DNA from: Pantoea rwandensis
GTDB lineage: Bacteria > Pseudomonadota > Gammaproteobacteria > Enterobacterales > Enterobacteriaceae
Reading direction: 5' to 3'
Length of the DNA stretch: 64,000 nt
NCBI RefSeq assembly: GCF_002095475.1
Contig: NZ_MLFR01000001.1
Span: 1-64,000, forward strand
Position numbers and translations under genes: made by a program. Within the stretch, counting starts at the first letter, position 1, and each line of letters opens with the position of its first letter. Shown in pieces: positions 43,163-52,315 of this stretch. A model generated the notes under the pieces. It made no database searches. It was not told the DNA's origin and was given only the letters and a program-made list of their open reading frames with translations.

Positions 43163-44329
43163 ATGAAAATAAAATCAGTGAGCTCTCACCTTTTGCGCGT
43201 GCCGTTGGGTGATAAAACTTTCTATTCGTCTCAGGCAGCGTTCCCGGAAAGAAACAGTTACCTGGTGCGGATTGAAACCGACACAGGACTGGTGGGATGG
43301 GGTGAGGGAGGCCAATACGGTCCGGCTCAGCCGGTGGCGGCAGTTGTGGACCATGTGTTCGCACCGCGCATATTAGGCCGCGATCCCACCGAACCCGTAA
43401 GGATATGGGAGGCGCTCTATGCGTTTTCGCGCGATTTCGGTCAACGCGGAACCTATATTGAAGCGTTATCTGCCATTGATATCGCGCTATGGGATATTGC
43501 CGGGCAAGCAGCGGGGTTACCTGTTTGGAAATTACTGGGGGGGCGCTTTCGCGACAAAATTACCGCCTATGCCACGGGATGCTATTACCCAGAGGATTTC
43601 AGTCATCTCCCTTCGCAGTTAACGGCTTTGCATGAAGAAGCTGCGGGTTATGCCAACGCAGGTTTCGGTTTGCTAAAGGTGAAAATTGGCTTGCTCTCAC
43701 TCGAAGATGATATCGCCCGCTTACGCACTATCCGCGAAGCCGTTGGCCCAACTATTGGCCTACTGGTCGATGCAAACCATGCCTACAACGCTGCAACCGC
43801 TGTGCGCATGGGGCGCATGATGAAAGACCTGGGCGTACTGTTTTTTGAAGAACCGGTGGTGCCAGAAGATCGCGAAGGCTATCGCAAAGTGCGTGCAGAA
43901 AACCCTATCGCGGTGGCCGGAGGTGAGTGTGAATTCACCCGTTATGGATTTCGGGATTTCATCGCCAGCGGTTGTGTTGACATTGTGCAACCCGATTTGG
44001 CCGTCTGTGGCGGTTTCACCGCTTTTACCCAGATTCTCACACTGGCGAATAGCTGGGGCGTGTCAACGGTGCCTCATGTCTGGGGATCGGGCATTGCGGT
44101 TGCCGCTGCACTGCATGCCGTAGCCACCATTCCGGCGTTTCCTTTTACTGCAAACGCGATACCGCTACTGAATCAGCCGGTCATTGAATTTGACCGCAAA
44201 CACAACCCACTGCGTGACGACCTGTTACACCAACGCTTCGAACTGATTGATGGCTGCCTAGCGGTACCCGATGCACCCGGTTTGGGAGTCACGGTGCGTG
44301 ACGACATACTCGACCAATATACTTATTGA
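43163..44329 (+). CDS. Enolase-superfamily sugar-acid dehydratase (mandelate racemase group)
   Basis: 388 residues with the mandelate-racemase-type active site: KxK (K172, K174 in LLKVKIG), metal ligands D203 (LLVDANH), E229 (FFEEP) and E255 (AGGECE), and the D278-H305 dyad (QPDLAVCGG, VPHVWGSG). Expected reaction is dehydration of an aldonate to a 2-keto-3-deoxy acid, or a lactone cycloisomerisation as in some relatives. Second gene of the forward operon, 42 bases after the lactonase. The exact sugar is not evident. Confidence 0.87.
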   Translation: MKIKSVSSHLLRVPLGDKTFYSSQAAFPERNSYLVRIETDTGLVGWGEGGQYGPAQPVAAVVDHVFAPRILGRDPTEPVRIWEALYAFSRDFGQRGTYIEALSAIDIALWDIAGQAAGLPVWKLLGGRFRDKITAYATGCYYPEDFSHLPSQLTALHEEAAGYANAGFGLLKVKIGLLSLEDDIARLRTIREAVGPTIGLLVDANHAYNAATAVRMGRMMKDLGVLFFEEPVVPEDREGYRKVRAENPIAVAGGECEFTRYGFRDFIASGCVDIVQPDLAVCGGFTAFTQILTLANSWGVSTVPHVWGSGIAVAAALHAVATIPAFPFTANAIPLLNQPVIEFDRKHNPLRDDLLHQRFELIDGCLAVPDAPGLGVTVRDDILDQYTY

Positions 44330-44340
44330 GGAGAATCACC

Positions 44341-45117
44341 ATGAGATATCAGGGGAAAAACGTATTAATCACCGGTGCTGCAGCTGGACTTGGCCAAACA
44401 ATCGCCACGTCGTACGCCCGTGAGGGGGCATCCATCGCCATTATCGATTTTGCCGATGCCAGCGACACGGTGGCAAAAGTGCAGGCCAGCGGCCAACAGG
44501 CTGTGGCGTTTAAGGCAGATGTGCGTGATCAAGACGCCGTTCAAGCGGCAGTGAATCAAGCGGCGAACGTCTTTGCCGGCCGCATCGACGTGCTGATTAA
44601 CAACGCCGGTTTCAACGGTCACTACAATCTGGTGGAGAATATGCCGCTGGCGCAGTGGCGAGAAACGTTGGACATCAACCTCACCGGTACCCTGCTGGTG
44701 ACACAAGCCGTCATTCCCTTTATGAAAGCTCAGGGCGGCGGCGCGATTGGTATTACCGCTTCCAATGTGGCTCGGCGCGGGTTGCCTTATCGCGCTGATT
44801 ACGTCTGTTCAAAGTGGGCGTTGTTAGGGTTGAACCAGACACTGGCGCTCGAATTGGTTGATCATCATATTCGCGTCAATGCCGTTTGCCCCGGACCAAT
44901 TGAGGGCGACCGTATTGAAGATGTGATGGTGCGCCAGGCTGAGGCTGAAGGTAAGAGCCTCAAAGAGATGCGCAAAGCTTGGGAAGAGGCCGCACCAATG
45001 AAACGCTTTGTGACGGCGGAAGAAGTGACCGCTGCGATGATGTTTTTAACCAGTGATGCAGCCAGCGCCATGACGGGGCAGGCACTGAATGTCACTGGTG
45101 GATTCTTAATGACCTGA
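44341..45117 (+). CDS. SDR-family sugar dehydrogenase
   Basis: 258 residues: TGAAAGLG cofactor loop (11-18), NNAG (87-90), and catalytic S141, Y154 and K158 (YVCSK). An aspartate after strand 2 (IIDFAD) suggests NAD preference. It ends with the usual GQALNVTGGF. GAGGAG precedes ATG 44341, which is favoured over an upstream in-frame codon that overlaps the dehydratase gene. In context it would oxidise the imported aldose at C1 to the lactone. Confidence 0.86.
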   Translation: MRYQGKNVLITGAAAGLGQTIATSYAREGASIAIIDFADASDTVAKVQASGQQAVAFKADVRDQDAVQAAVNQAANVFAGRIDVLINNAGFNGHYNLVENMPLAQWRETLDINLTGTLLVTQAVIPFMKAQGGGAIGITASNVARRGLPYRADYVCSKWALLGLNQTLALELVDHHIRVNAVCPGPIEGDRIEDVMVRQAEAEGKSLKEMRKAWEEAAPMKRFVTAEEVTAAMMFLTSDAASAMTGQALNVTGGFLMT

Positions 45118-45163
45118 CAGCAATCTCAACTACAAACCTCACCCTACAATCGAGGAAGTCAAA

Positions 45164-46168
45164 ATGAAAACAACAAAAACCTACGCCCTCGCTGGCGCGA
45201 TGACGCTCGCTCTACTTTCGGCTTCTACAGCCAGTTGGGCAAAGGAACTGGTGGCCTTTTCACAGGCGGGGATGGAAAACGAATGGCGCGTAATGGATAC
45301 CAAAGACATGGAGAAAACCTTCAAAGACGCGGGCTATGACTTTGTCTGGACCAACGCTAACTCTGACCCGGCTAAACAAATCTCCGACATTGAGGATTTG
45401 CTGGCGCGTCAACCTGCGCTCTTGATCGTGGCTCCCATCGAATACGAACCTCTAGCCCCCGTGCCGGACATGGCCACCAAAGCAAATGTGCCGTTGATCG
45501 TGGTAGACCGCGCCTTGCCAGGTGAACCGGGTAAAGGCAAATGGTTGGCCTTGCTCACCACCAATTTTGTCGATACCGGTGAACTGGTAGGAAAAGATGT
45601 GGTGAAAGGATTGACGGAAAAGAACGGTGCGCCTAAAGGCAACTTGCTGCATATCACGGGTAATAAAGGTGCCTCGCCGGTGGTGGATGAGCAGAAAGGG
45701 TTGGATAACGTGCTGAGCAAATACCCAGATATCAAATTCGTTGCCAGCTGTGATGGGCTTTATTCCCGAGAGCCGGGCCGTAAATGCGTTGAAGACCTGT
45801 TTCAGGCATTCCCAAAAGGCAAGATTGACGGCATCGTTTTTGACAGCGATGACATGATGATAGGCGGAATTCAGGCCATTAAAGCCGCTGGCAGAAAGGA
45901 GTTGTTAGGGAATCTGTGGGGCAAAGATGGCACAGTTGATGGCCTGCAAGCGATGATCAACGGTGAGGCACGCTTCAGCGTGCAGACCCCGCCTTTCTTC
46001 GGCGCGAAAGCGTTGGAAGTCTTCAAACTGTTCCGCGCAGGTAAGCCTATCGAGCCAAAGACACAATATGTACCCAAGGAGATTTTCCAGCGAGATACCG
46101 AGCAGAATCGAGCGCGTTTGCCACTGCGTATTCAGGAATTGAAAGCGATGGGTGTTGGCTGCTGCTAA
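45164..46168 (+). CDS. Periplasmic sugar-binding protein, RbsB/LacI-fold
   Basis: 334 residues with signal peptide MKTTKTYALAGAMTLALLSASTASWA. The mature part is a type I periplasmic binding protein: ENEWRVMDTKDMEKTF, PALLIVAPIEYEPLAP, PLIVVDRALPG, DGIVFDSDDMMIGGIQAI. It ends in two cysteines (GVGCC). The ligand is probably a monosaccharide; family alone does not say which. AGGAAG lies before the ATG; the following genes encode the ATPase and two permeases. Confidence 0.88.
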   Translation: MKTTKTYALAGAMTLALLSASTASWAKELVAFSQAGMENEWRVMDTKDMEKTFKDAGYDFVWTNANSDPAKQISDIEDLLARQPALLIVAPIEYEPLAPVPDMATKANVPLIVVDRALPGEPGKGKWLALLTTNFVDTGELVGKDVVKGLTEKNGAPKGNLLHITGNKGASPVVDEQKGLDNVLSKYPDIKFVASCDGLYSREPGRKCVEDLFQAFPKGKIDGIVFDSDDMMIGGIQAIKAAGRKELLGNLWGKDGTVDGLQAMINGEARFSVQTPPFFGAKALEVFKLFRAGKPIEPKTQYVPKEIFQRDTEQNRARLPLRIQELKAMGVGCC

Positions 46169-46237
46169 ATCCGGTTAACGCAGGTGACCGTGACGGCTGC
46201 CTGCTTTCTCATTGGCAACAACACCAGGGAATACGAT

Positions 46238-47758
46238 ATGCAAGCTCAAATGCAACCATTGGCCAGACTTGAAGGCATCAAAAAAAGTTATCCGGGTGTT
46301 AAGGCACTGAGCGGAATAGATTTTGATCTGTTATCCGGCGAAATCCATTGTCTGGTCGGCGAGAACGGCGCGGGGAAATCGACGTTGATGCGTGTGCTCA
46401 CCGGGGCCACACAGCCCGATAGCGGCACAATTTATATCGATGAGAAACCTACAGTACTGGATGCCAAAACCCGTCTCGATCACGGTATCGGTATCGTCTG
46501 GCAGGAACTGGATTTAATTCCTGCGATGAGCGTCGCCGAAAATATCTATATCGGACATGAACCCATGCTAAGCCTGGGACGTATTGATCATCAGATACTG
46601 CGTCAAAATACCCAAAAGCTTCTGAGTAACTTTGACCTGGATGTCTCACCTGATACGCGAGTCGATCGCCTTGCACCGGCTCAACAGCAGTTGGTGCAGA
46701 TTGCCAAAGCGCTCAGCCATAACAACCGCATTTTGATTCTCGATGAGCCAACGGCTTCGCTAACCAATAATGAAGTCGCCAACCTGTTTGATCTGCTGCG
46801 CAAATTACGGCAGCAGGGACTGGGCATCGTTTATATTTCTCACCGTCTGGAAGAGTTAACTGCTATCGGGGATCGGCTCACCGTGCTGCGCGATGGACAC
46901 TTTATTCTCACCGCTCAGGTCGCCTCACTCAGCCATAACGACATTATTAAAGCAATGGTAGGGCGCCCCCTTGCAGAACAGTTTCCACGCGGTTCCCGTA
47001 AAACTCAGGCTATTGGCTTAGAGGTGAAAGAGTTAGGGCGCCACGGAGAGTTTGAAGAGATAAGTTTTAGCGTCAATCAAGGCGAAGTGCTCGCAATTGC
47101 CGGCATTATTGGTGCGGGTCGCAGTGAACTGCTTGAAACCCTGTTTGGCTTGCGTAAAGCAGACAAAGGCAGCATCAGCATCAATGGTGTCGCGGTGAAT
47201 ATCCGGCACCCCCGTGACGCAGTGCGACTCGGTTTAGGGCTGGTACCGGAAGAACGCCGCGAAAGTGGACTGATTCTTAACCGCGCAATTAACGATAACC
47301 TTATTTATCCCATCATTAACCGGCTGGGCAATATTTTGCATTTTAGCCGCAGTCAAATGCGGGCGGTGAGCGACCGTCTCATCAAACAGTTATCCATTAA
47401 AGCACCTTCAGGACAGGCATTAGCGGGGAGTTTGTCTGGAGGGAATCAGCAGAAAATCGTGATTGGCAAGTGGTTGGCCGCTGGCGTGAAAGTGCTGCTG
47501 CTGGACGAGCCGACGCGCGGCGTAGATGTGAATGCCAAAGCAGAAATTTATCGGTTGATTGATGAGCTGGCACAAACCGGTGTCACCGTGGTGGTGGTGT
47601 CATCTGAATTACCTGAAGTGTTGGGCATTTCGGATCGCGTACTGGTGATAGCACAGGGGCGCCAGACCGCACTACTCACTACCGCAAATACCAGTCAGGA
47701 AGAGATTATGGCTTTTGCCGTTGCTAGCAAAGCCATGCCGCAGCAGGAGGAAGCATGA
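46238..47758 (+). CDS. Sugar ABC transporter ATPase, RbsA-like (two domains)
   Basis: 506 residues with two fused ATPase domains. Domain 1 has Walker A GENGAGKST and Walker B ILDEPTASL; domain 2 has the altered P-loop GIIGAGRSE typical of RbsA/MglA, with signature LSGGNQQK and LLDEPTRGVD. ATG 46238 with AGGGA is chosen; an upstream GTG frame would add 18 residues. ATGA overlap with the first permease gene. Confidence 0.9.
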   Translation: MQAQMQPLARLEGIKKSYPGVKALSGIDFDLLSGEIHCLVGENGAGKSTLMRVLTGATQPDSGTIYIDEKPTVLDAKTRLDHGIGIVWQELDLIPAMSVAENIYIGHEPMLSLGRIDHQILRQNTQKLLSNFDLDVSPDTRVDRLAPAQQQLVQIAKALSHNNRILILDEPTASLTNNEVANLFDLLRKLRQQGLGIVYISHRLEELTAIGDRLTVLRDGHFILTAQVASLSHNDIIKAMVGRPLAEQFPRGSRKTQAIGLEVKELGRHGEFEEISFSVNQGEVLAIAGIIGAGRSELLETLFGLRKADKGSISINGVAVNIRHPRDAVRLGLGLVPEERRESGLILNRAINDNLIYPIINRLGNILHFSRSQMRAVSDRLIKQLSIKAPSGQALAGSLSGGNQQKIVIGKWLAAGVKVLLLDEPTRGVDVNAKAEIYRLIDELAQTGVTVVVVSSELPEVLGISDRVLVIAQGRQTALLTTANTSQEEIMAFAVASKAMPQQEEA

Positions 47759-48735
47759 ATTCAACCCTTTTAAACAAAAAAGAGACACTCTCTCTGCATC
47801 GTCCTCTTGGCGAAAGTATGCTCAAAAAATTGTTTTCAGCTTGGGCACTGGTACTCATCTGGATAGCTATGGCCATTGTGGCCTCGATTATCTCCCCGGT
47901 TTTTCTGACCAGTATCAACATCACTAACATTCTTAATCAGGCCTCAATACTCGGTATTCTCGCCTGCGCACAGTTTCTGGTGGTACTGATTGGCGGATTT
48001 GATCTGTCCGTCGCGGCGATTCTGGCGCTTTCCTCAGTGATATTTGCCAGCGCGGTGCCTGTTTCAACGGGATTGGGCATGATGTTGGGATGCCTGGCGG
48101 GCGCGGCGCTGGGGCTGTTGAGTGGCATTGCTGTCACCTGGGGACGGGTACCGCCAATGATTGCGACATTGAGTGTCATGGGCATTGCGCGTGGGATGGC
48201 GTTCGTGGTGTCAGAAAAGAGCGTTGCTGTACCGATGGCAAAACTGGCGAGCTATAAATTCAGTTTTTCGGTGCTCTCGCTGCCAGTACTGACATGGCTG
48301 ATTGCGGCTGTCGTACTTTACTGGATGCTGAGTTCGCTACGTTTTGGCAGAAATCTGTATGCCATTGGGGGGAACGAGCGTGCTGCAGGTCTGGCTGGGA
48401 TCGGTGTGCGTACCCATAAGATCATCGTATACACCTTGGCCGGTGCTTTATCGGGTTTGGCTGGGTTGATGCTGGTGGTACGCACTTCATCGGGGGTGCC
48501 ACACGTGGGTCAGGGTTGGGAGCTGGATTCCATCGCCGCGATTGTCATCGGTGGAGCGCGCTTGTTTGGTGGTGAAGGCAATATTCTCAAGGCCATGATG
48601 GGCGTGATTATCTATCAAACCATCGCCAATGTGATGAACCTGGCCAGCCTCGACCCTTTCTATCAAGATATTGTCAAAGCGCTGGTCATTATTATCGTCG
48701 TCGGTGCCACAGTGATGCGTGCAGAAAAGGTGTAG
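47755..48735 (+). CDS. Sugar ABC transporter permease 1, RbsC-like
   Basis: 326 residues, about eight to ten membrane helices. It has the BPD_transp_2 signature parts LIGGFDLSVAAILALSSV, GRVPPMIATLSVMGIARG and FGRNLYAIGGNERAAGLAGI. It forms the membrane channel with the second permease. The start overlaps the ATPase stop; nine bases separate it from the next gene. Confidence 0.9.
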   Translation: MNSTLLNKKETLSLHRPLGESMLKKLFSAWALVLIWIAMAIVASIISPVFLTSINITNILNQASILGILACAQFLVVLIGGFDLSVAAILALSSVIFASAVPVSTGLGMMLGCLAGAALGLLSGIAVTWGRVPPMIATLSVMGIARGMAFVVSEKSVAVPMAKLASYKFSFSVLSLPVLTWLIAAVVLYWMLSSLRFGRNLYAIGGNERAAGLAGIGVRTHKIIVYTLAGALSGLAGLMLVVRTSSGVPHVGQGWELDSIAAIVIGGARLFGGEGNILKAMMGVIIYQTIANVMNLASLDPFYQDIVKALVIIIVVGATVMRAEKV

Positions 48736-48744
48736 GAGAAGAAC

Positions 48745-49749
48745 ATGACAACACAAACAGCAAAAACGGGCTCGAACCTGCGCAATCCGGCTTTCTGGCA
48801 AGACAACGGTACCGTGGTGGTGCTGATCGCTTTTATTCTGGTCGCGACGGCGGTATCCGGCGGGGTGTTTATCCGTCCGGAAAACTTAATCACCATTGCC
48901 TATCAGGCCTCGATTGTCGGTGTGCTGGTGCTTGGCCAATCATTAGTGGTGATATCCGGCGGATTAGATCTCTCTATGGTCGGTATTTTAATCCTTTCGG
49001 CAGTGATTATGGGCGGTGCGGGATCGGAACAACAGTCTATGATGCTACTCGGGGGCTTGCCTTATATCGGCTTGTGGCCAGCTGTGGTTGCCGGATTTTT
49101 GACGGCGCTGGTGTTTGGCTTGCTCAATGGATTAATGGTCACCCGGCTGCATATTCCTGCTTTTATTGCCACGCTGGCGAGCACCTTGCTGCTCAGTGGT
49201 ATCATTTTACTCACCACCGGCGGCGCACCGATCTACTATCCCGATCCTTTTTTCACCCAATTTGGCAATAGCATTTGGTTTGGCCTGCCAGCGCCGATTT
49301 ATCTCTTTGTCTGCATGACCGTTATTGCCTGGTGGATGCTTAATCGGACCCGCTTCGGCAGAAAACTTTACGCCATCGGCGCAAATGCGCGTGCCAGCCA
49401 TTATTCAGGAGTGAGCGTTAATAACGTGCGTTTGTGCGTTTACATGCTGAGTGGTTTGTCTGCAGGAGTCGCAGGATTCATGTTCCTGAGTCGAACCGGC
49501 TACATCGCCGCGGCTTCAGGCGGGGATATGCTGATGACCACTATTGCTTCTCTGGTGGTTGGGGGGGTCAGCTTGTCGGGTGGCTTTGGCGGGGTCAAGC
49601 ATGCCATCTCAGGTGTATTGTTACTGGCTGCGCTCAGTAACTTGATGAACATCCTGCTGATTTCGCCCTATGTGCAAAATGCGATAAATGGCTTTGTGAT
49701 TCTGATCGCCGTGTCAATATATAGCCATATTCATCACGATCGGGCATAG
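48745..49749 (+). CDS. Sugar ABC transporter permease 2, RbsC-like
   Basis: 334 residues of the same family as the preceding gene: VISGGLDLSMVGILILSAV, IPAFIATLASTLLLSGI and FGRKLYAIGANARASHYSGVSV. Two different permeases imply a heterodimeric channel. It is the last transporter gene; GGAG sits before the ATG. Confidence 0.9.
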   Translation: MTTQTAKTGSNLRNPAFWQDNGTVVVLIAFILVATAVSGGVFIRPENLITIAYQASIVGVLVLGQSLVVISGGLDLSMVGILILSAVIMGGAGSEQQSMMLLGGLPYIGLWPAVVAGFLTALVFGLLNGLMVTRLHIPAFIATLASTLLLSGIILLTTGGAPIYYPDPFFTQFGNSIWFGLPAPIYLFVCMTVIAWWMLNRTRFGRKLYAIGANARASHYSGVSVNNVRLCVYMLSGLSAGVAGFMFLSRTGYIAAASGGDMLMTTIASLVVGGVSLSGGFGGVKHAISGVLLLAALSNLMNILLISPYVQNAINGFVILIAVSIYSHIHHDRA

Positions 49750-49792
49750 GTAAAATAGGGTGGACTTGTTTCACCCAATATCGCTACGTAGA

Positions 49793-49811
49793 CTGATATA
49801 TAATATTTCAG
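49793..49811 (+). promoter_or_regulatory. CTGATATAT near-palindrome before the GntR gene
   Basis: CTGATATATAATATTTCAG pairs at eight of nine arm positions and shares CTGATATAT with the palindrome at 42172 in front of the lactonase operon. Candidate autoregulatory site. Confidence 0.45.
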
Positions 49812-49840
49812 CGCCTTAGTGGCTAGCTGTTTAATGAGTG

Positions 49841-50545
49841 ATGTATTGGATGACGCAAATGACAAAAAACACAACTGATGCGCTTCCCGCGATTTCTCTG
49901 GAAACACTCGGCAACCAAATTGTCGATGCATTGAGTCAGGAAATCATTTCGGGTCGATTAACGCCCGGGCAGCGTGTTGACCTCAGCTACTACGCAGCAC
50001 AATGGAATATCAGTATTACGCCAGTGCGCGATGCCGCGCGAAAGCTGGAAGCGCTTGGCTTAATAGATATTTTTCCACGTCGTGGGGTATTCGTAGCCAC
50101 GCTGAATGCCAGGGACGTGAAAGAGTTGTTTGATGTGCGTATTGCGCTGGAAAGCGCCACGATTCGGCTGGCAACACCGAATATTCCACGTGAAGAGGCA
50201 GAACAAACCCGTGCGCTCTATCTACAGGCAGGGGAAACTTTGCATCAACAGAGCGTTGAGCATTCCTTGCCAGCCGTTGATTTGCTCATTCATAAGCTGG
50301 CACTGCAGTATTGCGATAATGCCAGATTAAGTAAAATGATGCAGGAGATGTGGAGCCAGATTGAATGGTGTCAGAACACTGTCGCCTCGCAGCTGCAAGA
50401 GCCTTTTTTGACGACGTTACCCGAACATATTGCGGTTTGCGATGCCGTGATAGCAGGGGATGCGGAAGCGGCTTCACGGGCGATGCATCGCCATCTCACA
50501 CTGACTTCTGAACGTATTCAGCGTTTACTGATTCACTCTGGTTAA
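49841..50545 (+). CDS. GntR-family regulator, FCD (FadR) subgroup
   Basis: About 234 residues: winged helix (LGNQIVDALSQEIISGRLTPGQRVDLSYYAAQW, TPVRDAARKLEALGLI) and an all-helical FCD ligand domain with the metal-site pattern (DVRIALESATIRLA, LLIHKLALQYC, HRHLTLTSERI). Several start codons are close together (GTG 49838, ATG 49841, ATG 49850) and none has a good ribosome site. It follows the sugar import operon and is the likely repressor at the CTGATATAT sites. Confidence 0.85.
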   Translation: MYWMTQMTKNTTDALPAISLETLGNQIVDALSQEIISGRLTPGQRVDLSYYAAQWNISITPVRDAARKLEALGLIDIFPRRGVFVATLNARDVKELFDVRIALESATIRLATPNIPREEAEQTRALYLQAGETLHQQSVEHSLPAVDLLIHKLALQYCDNARLSKMMQEMWSQIEWCQNTVASQLQEPFLTTLPEHIAVCDAVIAGDAEAASRAMHRHLTLTSERIQRLLIHSG

Positions 50546-50551
50546 AAGAGA

Positions 50552-51187
50552 TCACAGCAGACCCCAGTAGGCACCATATTCCGGCAGAATATGTCCCTGT
50601 AAAGCGTCTAAAGCGGTGTCGTAATCGTTTTCACGTAGCGCTTTAACAATCGTCACATGTTGCTGATAAGAGCGATTCATATGCTCATCATTGCTGCCCA
50701 TGTAGTGCCGAATGGTCGCCATGCGTGAAGAGATCAATATGTAAGCCTGGGTCAGGTAAGGATTTTGGCACCAGTTAAAAAGCGCCTCATGGAACAGGTT
50801 ATCGAGCCGGATATATTCGACTGTTGATCCGTTGCTGATGCAGTAATCCATGTTATCGAGAATGGCGGAGATCTCCTGCACCAACTGTTTGGGATTCTTC
50901 TTCAGCGATAACGACATGGCTTTTGCTTCGACATAGAAACGAAATTCCAGAAGATCCTTGAATTCCACATCATTCAAGCTAAACACAAACGTGCCACTTT
51001 TAGGTTTGATCTGAACCAGACCTTCGCTTTGTAGACGACGCAGCGCATCACGCACTGGCGCTTTACTGGCTGCAAGCCGGGTCGCCAACGCGGATTCTGA
51101 TAGTTTGCCGCCCATAGGCAGCGAACCATTAATAATCATGTCCTTGATTCGCTTATACACTACATCTTTCAGAAGGTCCTGCGCCAT
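50552..51187 (-). CDS. GntR-family regulator, FCD subgroup
   Basis: 211 residues: winged helix (YKRIKDMIINGSLPMGGKLSESALATRL, APVRDALRRLQSEGLV) and an FCD domain (LLEFRFYVEAKAM, HEALFNWCQNPYL, HVTIVKALRENDYD). Convergent with the other GntR gene at six bases. It is on the same strand as, and downstream of, the kinase-RraA-dehydrogenase genes. It is my first candidate for binding the TCTGACATGTCAGA sites spread over 54-59 kb. Confidence 0.86.
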   Translation of the reverse strand: MAQDLLKDVVYKRIKDMIINGSLPMGGKLSESALATRLAASKAPVRDALRRLQSEGLVQIKPKSGTFVFSLNDVEFKDLLEFRFYVEAKAMSLSLKKNPKQLVQEISAILDNMDYCISNGSTVEYIRLDNLFHEALFNWCQNPYLTQAYILISSRMATIRHYMGSNDEHMNRSYQQHVTIVKALRENDYDTALDALQGHILPEYGAYWGLL

Positions 51188-51283
51188 GCTGTGTTACGTC
51201 TCCATTGCCTGCGGGTTGCCTAAACGGCAGAAGCAGTCTTTATACCAGATAACCGCATGGTCGGACATGCACTGAAAGCGTAT

Positions 51284-51305
51284 CGCGCATCCATCCGGAT
51301 GCGCG
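51284..51305 (-). terminator. Hairpin between the kinase and GntR genes
   Basis: Perfect 9-base arms CGCGCATCC / GGATGCGCG around ATCC, 20 bases after the kinase stop. No T-run follows. Confidence 0.4.
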
Positions 51306-51324
51306 TGATCAACAAAAACGGAAC

Positions 51325-52257
51325 TCAGTTGAGAGAATGTACAAACGCCTCAACACTGGTACGGGTAGGAATAGGTGCCACCGCACCGTAGCCCGTGGTG
51401 GTGAGCGCCGCCGCCGCATTAGCATAACGCAGCGCTTCAGCAGGCGCGTTTCCAGTCAGGAACTGGGTGAGGAAAGCGCCTGAGAAGCAGTCTCCTGCAC
51501 CTGTGGCATCAACAGTTGCCACACGATGTCCCGCCACGCGCAATCGCTGTTGCGGGCTGGCATACATAGCCCCTTCACTCCCCATCTTCAGTACCAGATG
51601 TTTAACCCCCAGGTTGAGATAGAAATCGGCGATAGCATCGGCATCTTCTAGCCCGGTGAGAAGTTTTGCCTCATCAAGGCTCGGCAGGCAGATATCGACC
51701 AGACGCGCCACTTCATGAATGACGGCACGCGCACGCGCTAGCGGCCATAGCTTCAGGCGCAGATTGGTGTCAAATGAAACCTGTGTGTCAGATTGACGCG
51801 CCAGATCGATAGCAGCAAACACACTGTCACTGGCAGAATCACTGATAGCGAGCGTAATCGCTGAAGTATGCAGCAGGTGCGCCTGCTGAATGGCGGCCTG
51901 CGGCAAATCACTTGGGCGAACGAGCGACGCGGCGGACCCTTTACGATAAAACGTAAAATGATGCCCCTCTTCGTCATGAGTAATGAAGTAAATCCCGGTT
52001 GGCGCATCGTTGTGGCGGAGCACGAAGTCGGTATTGACGCCTTCTTGCTGCCATAAGGCGATAAACTTATCGCCAAAAACATCTTTTCCCAGTTGCGTCA
52101 GCATGGCGACTTTCGCGCCTTGTCTGGCGGCACTGACCGCAAAATTCGAGGTATCACCACCAAAACCGCTGAGATACTTGGTGGGAATTTCACCCTGAGG
52201 CAGTTCGCTAAATTCATAAAGCGGTTCGCCGAAGGAGAGAATATCAATGGTTTTCAT
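51325..52257 (-). CDS. PfkB-family sugar kinase, KDG-kinase-like
   Basis: 310 residues of the ribokinase/PfkB family: start MKTIDILSFGEPLYEFSEL, the GGDTSNFAVSAARQG substrate region, FDTNLRLKLWP and the catalytic VDATGAGDCFSGAF. The pattern fits 2-keto-3-deoxygluconate kinases. It would phosphorylate the 2-keto-3-deoxy acid made by a dehydratase, giving the substrate of the KDPG aldolase at 59 kb. ATG 52257 with AGGATC upstream; a longer frame overlapping the RraA gene is rejected. Confidence 0.85.
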   Translation of the reverse strand: MKTIDILSFGEPLYEFSELPQGEIPTKYLSGFGGDTSNFAVSAARQGAKVAMLTQLGKDVFGDKFIALWQQEGVNTDFVLRHNDAPTGIYFITHDEEGHHFTFYRKGSAASLVRPSDLPQAAIQQAHLLHTSAITLAISDSASDSVFAAIDLARQSDTQVSFDTNLRLKLWPLARARAVIHEVARLVDICLPSLDEAKLLTGLEDADAIADFYLNLGVKHLVLKMGSEGAMYASPQQRLRVAGHRVATVDATGAGDCFSGAFLTQFLTGNAPAEALRYANAAAALTTTGYGAVAPIPTRTSVEAFVHSLN

Positions 52258-52276
52258 AACAGAGATCCTGTGGAGT

Positions 52277-52300
52277 ACGCCCTGAAGATCTTCAGGGCGT
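52277..52300. repeat. 24-base perfect palindrome between RraA-like and kinase genes
   Basis: ACGCCCTGAAGA and its exact complement meet without a loop. It lies in the 58-base gap inside the reverse operon. It could fold in the RNA to lower kinase expression or be a dimer binding site. Confidence 0.55.
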
Positions 52301-52315
52301 ATAAAGGCAGGGGTA

